Source: Apiosordaria backusii (lineage: Eukaryota; Ascomycota; Sordariomycetes; Sordariales; Lasiosphaeriaceae). From it: a stretch of 64,000 bases of DNA. The stretch is taken from positions 124,001 through 188,000 of the forward strand of contig JAUKTV010000018.1 of assembly GCA_030549205.1 (NCBI GenBank). The letters run 5' to 3'. The notes under the pieces are model-generated. The model worked only from the letters and a program-made list of their open reading frames with translations. It was not told the DNA's origin and did no database searches. The position numbers were made by a program, and so were the translations under genes. Shown piece after piece: positions 58,457 through 64,000 of the stretch (positions are counted from its first letter, which is position 1; each line of letters begins with the position of its first letter).

Positions 58457-59627
58457 GTTGTGGGTGTAGCGAAGACGGAGCGGTAGCATTTTTTCTCAAC
58501 CCTGTTCTTTCAGCCACTTCAGCCTTTGCATTTTGCTATTTTTGCCAACGATGGGGGGTAGAAAGGAAACAAGTTGAGCTGCTGGGAAAGAGGTAGCTCG
58601 GAGGTAGTTTGACGGCAGGGGACCGGTGCGGCCGGTGTAGGTGAAGTGCTTGATGTCCACACATCGGTGCTTCGTGGGGTGTATTGCTGGTATCTCAGAG
58701 GCAATCTGGATATCGCTCCGCTTGGCATTTCCACGACCGGGTTGCACACAATCTAGGTCGGGACAACGATTCCCCAAATTTTCTTTTTTTTTCCCTTAAC
58801 TGTTTTATTATCGCAAAAAGTTACCCATTCACAACTTGTCATGACATGACGATCACACGGACTTACCAGGGCAAACGGAAAAGTTTTGCACAACCATATT
58901 GGCGTTTGGGAAAGGCAGGGCTACCTTCAAATGGGATTCCGAGTCTTGCTCAAGAGAGGCAGCAGCAGCAGCAGAGAAAAATCAACCAAGTCGCGGATCT
59001 GGGTTCTTGGTTTTTATGGCAAAAACGGTTTTATGACTACTAGATCATTGATCGGGACTGAAAAATGGGTTCACGAGAGGTCTATAGAAATGACAACTGG
59101 TCTGGTTTACGACACTCTGATGTGCCTTGCTGTGACGTTCCATGATGCTGTGTTTGGTGCTGTACAGCGTCTGTTATGCCGACTTAACGTTGCCCACGTC
59201 TCTGTATCTGGCCACAAGACAGAGTACCTTTTCCCAAGTCAAGTTGTAGCCTGCAAAAAAGCAAGCTGGCTGGGTTGTGTACTGTGTATGTCTTCACCTT
59301 CTAGCTGCCGCTTTAACCCTCACGGAGGGTTTAGCTAGGTATCACAAGCAGGTGGAAGTTGAAGAAAGGGGTGGTGAACTTAAAATTCAAGCCTCCTTGG
59401 GGCTTTTCCTGTATTTTAATACATCTATGTCTCGCTTGGTATCCCGGACTATGGCAAAGATGCATCCTGCTCCTCATTATACCACCCCCCATAAAATGCC
59501 AGCCAAAATAGCATAACTAAACCACCCGCCTGCTTAAGCCTCTTCCATATCATGACATTATTATTCAACATTTTCTCTTTTTTTTTCTTTCGTTTTTTTG
59601 TAGTTGCTTTTTTTTTCGTGTTTTCAT
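58457..59627. other. Convergent intergenic region between gis2 and the acyl-CoA dehydrogenase gene
   Basis: 3' flanks of both genes, with T-rich runs near 59575-59620 and a short (CAG)n tract near 58960-58975. No gene seen. Confidence 0.55.
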
Positions 59628-61260
59628 TTACAACACAGCCTTGGGCATAAACTTCATGGCCTGTCTCACGCCCAAATCACCGAGAACCTCCTCGGCACCA
59701 CCCAGGATGGAATCGAACTTGTACGTCCTGTTGAAGTTCTCGATCACGCGGCCCATGCCGGTCTGGGTGAGACCGCGGCCGCCCCAGATCTGGACCGCCT
59801 CGTCGGCGATCTCGTGGGCGGCGCGGGTGCACGACATCTTGAGGAGGGCGACGGGGCCGCCCATGTGCTTGGCTTGTTGGGAGTAGGACATGTTGCACAT
59901 TTGGTAGCTGAATCACACAATTCATGTTAGCGGGACGGGTAAAGGATAGGGGTGGTGGAGCGACGGGGGAAAAAAGAACATACGTGATGGTCTCGAGCCA
60001 GGACTGGTGAGACTCGCAGAGGGCAATCATCTTGGCGAGCTTTTGGCGGATGACGGGCTGGTCGATGAGCCTCTTCTTGAAGACGATTCTCTGGTGCGCC
60101 CACTTGAGGCACTCCTCGGTGACGAGCCTCATGTAGCGGATGGTGGCGCAGGCCATGGTCCACCGCTCGTGGTTGAAGTTGGAGAGGATGACATAGATGC
60201 CCTTGTTCTCCTCGCCCAGCAGGTTCTCAACAGGGACCTTGACGTTGTCAAAGGTGATATAGGCGGTACCGGCAGCAGGGGAGTATGAGGTCTTGATGGG
60301 CTTGGTCTCGACGCCCTCGCCGCGGGGGATCAAGAGCACGGAGAGGCCCTTGCCCGTGTTGACGCCGGTGACGAAGTAGTCGGAGAAGACACCGTTGGTG
60401 ATCCACTTCTTTGTGCCGTTGACGATGTAGTGTTTTCCGTCGGGGGTCTTCTTGGCGGTGGTGCGGAGGCCGGCGACGTCGGAGCCGGCGAAGGCTTCCG
60501 TGATGGCGAGGCAGATCTTCTTCTTGCCGGAGAAGCACTCCTCCTCGACCTTGGCCTTGAGAGCGGGGTTCTTGTGGCCGTAGTTGAGGACGCAGGTGAG
60601 ACCGATGACCATACCGGCCATGTTGCCGTCTTGGAAACCGCGGCACGCGGCGCGGACGGCCTCCTGGGCGCAGATCATATCGTGGAAGTAATCGAACTCC
60701 TTGCCGTCAACGGCACCATCGAGGAGGTTGACACCGTGGAGGTGCTTGCCGGGGCCCATTCGCATGTGAAGAACGCCAGACTTAGACATGCGGTCGATAA
60801 GCTCCTGCGAGACAATCTCGCCGGAGCGTTCCTTCTCGAGAGCCTCAGGAGTGATGTACTTGTCGGTGAAGATGCGCATGGCCTTCTGGAGCCTGCGGTG
60901 GCTGTCCTTGAAGTAGGGGGACTTGAACTGGGGGGTGAGCCAAAGGGGCTCCGCGTATGGGACCTGGGAAAGGTCGCCGGCCTGGGGAGTGATGATGGAC
61001 TGCTTCTCGCCCTCGATAGTGCCAATGGCAAGGTCGGAGTACTTCTGGAGGACCTCGTGTCTGTGGAGGTTGTAGAAAGCGGCGGTGGCATCGGTGCCGG
61101 CAACCTGGCGGAGGACAGCCTCGCCACCAGGGTGGGCATCTAGGAACTCGGAAACATCGTAGACGACGGTGTCGATGACGAACCAGACGCTATCTTCGGT
61201 GTTGTGCTTCGCGACCTCCGCGCGGGAGAAGGTCTTGGAGGGAGCCTCGAGGACGGACAT
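59628..61260 (-). CDS. Acyl-CoA dehydrogenase with N-terminal cytochrome b5 domain
   Basis: Exon 1 (61260-59984) and exon 2 (59907-59628), joined over a 76-nt intron (GTATGT...CGCTAACATG...CAG), encode 518 residues. Residues 8-82 form a cytochrome b5 haem domain with the HPGG motif (His43) and a second His at NLHRHEVL (66 or 68). The rest is a full-length FAD acyl-CoA dehydrogenase: CLAITEAFAGSDVAGLRTTA, YIVNGTKKWITNG, YITFDNVKVPVENLLGE, AVQIWGGRGLTQTGM, and near the C terminus ILGGAEEVLGDL with the Glu at the usual catalytic-base position. Fusions of this type are known in filamentous fungi, and electrons may pass between flavin and haem, but the substrate is not known. No mitochondrial presequence or clear peroxisomal tripeptide (ends KAVL) is seen. 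The start at 61260 is the first ATG giving a b5 N terminus. Confidence 0.92.
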
Positions 61261-63163
61261 GTTGGCGGTTGAAGTGATTGGGTTTCGAGATATAAGAATA
61301 AGGGGTATCACAGAGATGGATGGGAGAACAAGATGTGTGTCGTGTCGCAAAGACCAAGACACGGAAGAAACCCAAACAAGGAAAAAATGGTATCGACGAG
61401 GAAGAGAGGTTCACACAAGAAGGACGGGGGCAATGGATTGAGAAAGGCTACCATGTGGTTTTTATTCAGATCTCGGGGCCATTCCTCCCAGTTGACCGCG
61501 GATCACTGGACTTGATTCGGCTCGTCGCCCATGTTGTTGGACGACCTCGGCTTTGGAAGCTGGGCTGGACCGGGGCCCTGGAATGTGGAGAAATGCTCCA
61601 AATCACCATTGCGATGCCCGTGATTGGCTACGTCCCCAAGCCCTTGCCAAGACAATTCCAGGTCATCTCCAGCTTGTGTTGTGCGGAGCATGTGATGCGG
61701 CGTCGATGCTGCGGCACTCGGCCTGCGGATTGGGACTTCCGAGACGGCGCCATGACTCGGTTTCTTCAAAGACCATTGGCAACTTGAAGTCGGTGAGGAC
61801 TCTCAGCTATTTTCAGGGGAATTTCCACCGACTATACTCTGCAGAACCTTGTCAGGCATGTCTTGGTGTCTTTTCCCCCGCGGGGAACCTGCCGGGGGGT
61901 TTCAGCCAGCCGTCGGCAAGTGTCGTCATTGACGATTGGAGCGCGGGGTTGGGACAAGGATTGATGGCAGCCAGCCAGTCGTGACACGCCTGTTTGGTCT
62001 CGCTGACGACCTCTTTCGAGCTGCTAGAGAGCCTCAATTGTTTCTCAATCCAAATCTCATCGGTCTTCCCCAGATGTCAAAGTTTCAGCCTGCGAGCGGT
62101 GTTTGCTTGAACCCGTTTCCGTTGTTGCATTTGCTCCACGCAACCCCGCATTGACCTTGACTTGTGCCCCACTATTGCACCGCTTGTTAGATGCCCAGGC
62201 GATGTTGAACACTGTATCCGTATAACAGTTCCAAACCTCAGTACACTTGCGATCAAGATAACGGTTTTGTTCTTTTCTCTATGACCTCTCCTCCTCCTCC
62301 TCTTTCCTTAGACTCTTCAAAATTGAGGGAGTTAATTTCTCGAACCGAGAATATTGTTACCTCTACAAGGGGAGATATCTGAGGTGTCTCATGATCCTGG
62401 CGTACGGCGGCCATTATCTGCTCAACCTCCGAAAACTTTCAAACTTCCTCGTATTGTAAGTACTTCTCTGTGGTTTGGTATCATACGTGGTGTCTGTGGC
62501 ACACGCGGCTGAGTGGGACCTGGTGGTTTAAGCTCTGACACTGCATCACCTGCATGCTCAATTGTCAGCAAACCATTGGCTATTTCAGCTTCCAAGAGGC
62601 AGCTCCAGATCCAGTGGTCTGGACTCTGTGCCCCAAGTCTTCCTCTCCTTTTCCCCGATGCCACACTTGGGTGGAACAGAAGCTCACCGGGCAGCTTCTT
62701 CTTTTGGCTTTCCGAAAGAAACCGCACTTTTCATAGTGTCTGCCCATCATGTATGGGGGTGTCGCTGAGCCCCTCTTGCTTCTGGTGTCTCACAGCATGA
62801 TTCGAGGCTCTTATCGGCCTTTTTATCTGACAAGGGGAGGAGTCCACACCACCATTGAACCGTCCTCTATGTCTTCGCTTGGGCACCTCGTGAGGCCCAA
62901 CAGGGCGGGTGTAACTCCTTACTGGTCCAGAAGGCAGTTATCCCTAGCCTCGCCTCGCCGATATCTGACCCTCACGGTGTTCCTCTCCCCTTTATATCTA
63001 CTAGTCACTTCGTAGACCTTGAGGTGTAGGCTTTGCTCGAGATTCTTTTTCACGATCATCATTATCACATTCAGTCTTAGGCATTACCGCTTTTACACTA
63101 CCCTCACACTGCTATCACAGTTGAGACCTTCACATTGTTCAGTTCGCCTACCAGCTAACCAAC
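61261..63163. other. 1.9 kb divergent intergenic region
   Basis: It lies between the starts of the acyl-CoA dehydrogenase and amine oxidase genes. Overlapping frames of 60-155 codons show no domain. The last 150 bases are a CA/CT-rich leader for the amine oxidase. Confidence 0.5.
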
Positions 63164-64000
63164 ATGGATGCTTACTCGATGTCGATTAGCAGCGCTTCCC
63201 GTAAAGTTTCTTCAAAGCTGTACCAGGATTTGAAAACAGCCAAACTTCACTTTGACGGATCGCCTAGGAAATTGAGTATTATGGATAGAGTCCTACAGGT
63301 ACCGATAATTTATTGTAGAAGCTGCTATCAACACTGCTAACCCGTGAATAGCTTGAATCCCTGGATCCAAGTAGAAGATCACATGTTGGGATTGTCGGCG
63401 CCGGGTTTGCAGGTCTGCGATGTGCAGACATACTGATTCGATATGGCTTCCGAGTAACGATTCTTGAGGCAAGAAACCGCCTCGGTGGTAGGATACACCA
63501 AGAGATTCTCCCCAGTGGCAAATTGATTGATATGGGTGCCAACTGGATTCATGGCACTGATGATAACCCCATTTTGGACCTGGCAAAGGAAACCAAGACA
63601 CATACTGGGGTCTTTGACAGCGAATCATACGTCTTTGATGAGCATGGTACGCTTTTATCTGCACAGGAGGGCGAGAAGTACTCGACGATCATGTGGAATA
63701 TTATCGGGAAAGCTTTTGAGTACTCTGAGAAGCACGGGGCTCACATAGATGCGGACAAGACATTACTAGACTTCTTCAAGGAACAAATCCCCGAGCAAAT
63801 ACCCGATACCGAGGAGGACTATGAACGGCAGAGGCACTTTGTGCTACAGATGGCCGACCTCTGGGGAGCCTTTGTTGGCAGCCCTGTTGAGACACAGAGT
63901 CTGAAGTTCTTTTGGTTGGAAGAGTGCATTGACGGGGGTAAGATTTGATACACCGAAACGGGGCCAAGATCTGACTGTACTGACACTGACATCTAAATAG
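63164..64000 (+). CDS. Flavin-containing amine oxidase, N-terminal part (3' truncated by the window)
   Basis: Exon 1 is 63164-63298 and exon 2 is 63352-63937; the second intron begins GTAAGA at 63938 and ends with TAG at exactly 64000, so exon 3 starts just outside the window. The first 240 residues are present. Residues from about 52 form the FAD dinucleotide-binding motif HVGIVGAGFAGLRCADIL, followed by TILEARNRLGGRI and LIDMGANWIHGTDDNPI, hallmarks of the polyamine oxidase/LSD1/monoamine oxidase superfamily. These enzymes oxidise amines with FAD and release H2O2. The WIHG sequence favours a polyamine-oxidase-like member. No signal peptide is seen; the first 45 residues are Ser-rich and variable. 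The substrate cannot be judged without the C-terminal part. Confidence 0.88.

Overview
The window is nuclear DNA of a filamentous ascomycete, most likely a sordariomycete close to the Sordariales. Evidence: short introns (about 50-120 nt) with GTATGT/GTAAGT/GTACGT donors, GCTAAC or GCTGAC branch sites and YAG acceptors; CT-rich leaders; intergenic gaps of 1-4.6 kb; and proteins that read as filamentous-fungal orthologues. I see no mobile element, CRISPR array, rRNA or convincing tRNA. Gene models below were built by joining exons by eye, and each joined model is a whole number of codons except where an apparent frameshift is stated.

Layout. 1-327 is the tail of an unidentified gene. 1383-5423 (+) is Mrc1/Claspin and 7096-10646 (-) is Wee1; these two S-phase/mitotic checkpoint genes lie tail to tail. 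A 4.6 kb gene-free block follows. 15275-15660 (-) is a 100-residue secreted protein with ten cysteines, and 16939-17929 (-) is a GT8 glycosyltransferase with an orphan ORF (18074-18652) upstream. 19157-21106 (-) is a Rex3-type RNA exonuclease. 22073-22960 (-) prohibitin-1 and 23389-24081 (+) cytochrome bc1 subunit 8 are divergent mitochondrial genes sharing one short promoter. 25422-27064 (+) is the Nem1 phosphatase and 28595-29317 (+) a small membrane protein.

Second half. 31138-32971 (-) is a UBR7/Mlo2-type protein, divergent from 33421-36235 (+) Mcm2, with three ACGCGA boxes between them. 37370-38357 (-) is a HAD hydrolase, divergent from 38797-39932 (+) ribosomal protein uL18/Rpl5. 42138-46103 (+) is a large LRR protein. 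47878-51291 (-) is a Ubp3/USP10 deubiquitinase with an unresolved 5' exon. 52045-54229 (-) is the Sae2/Ctp1/CtIP resection factor. 57207-58456 (+) is a seven-knuckle Gis2/CNBP protein. 59628-61260 (-) is a cytochrome b5-acyl-CoA dehydrogenase fusion. 63164 to the window end (+) is the 5' part of a flavin amine oxidase.

Functional themes. Four genes serve replication or genome integrity (mrc1, wee1, mcm2, ctp1), and three of them (mrc1, mcm2, ctp1) have MBF-type ACGCG elements upstream. Two genes (mrc1, wee1) carry the same apparent defect, a run of six C/G where seven would keep the frame. This points to homopolymer under-calling in the assembly or to real slippage mutations. Two further genes hide an in-frame, stop-free intron that naive ORF calling would translate. 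No clearly new multi-gene system is visible; the best novelty candidates are the cysteine-rich secreted protein and the orphan ORF.
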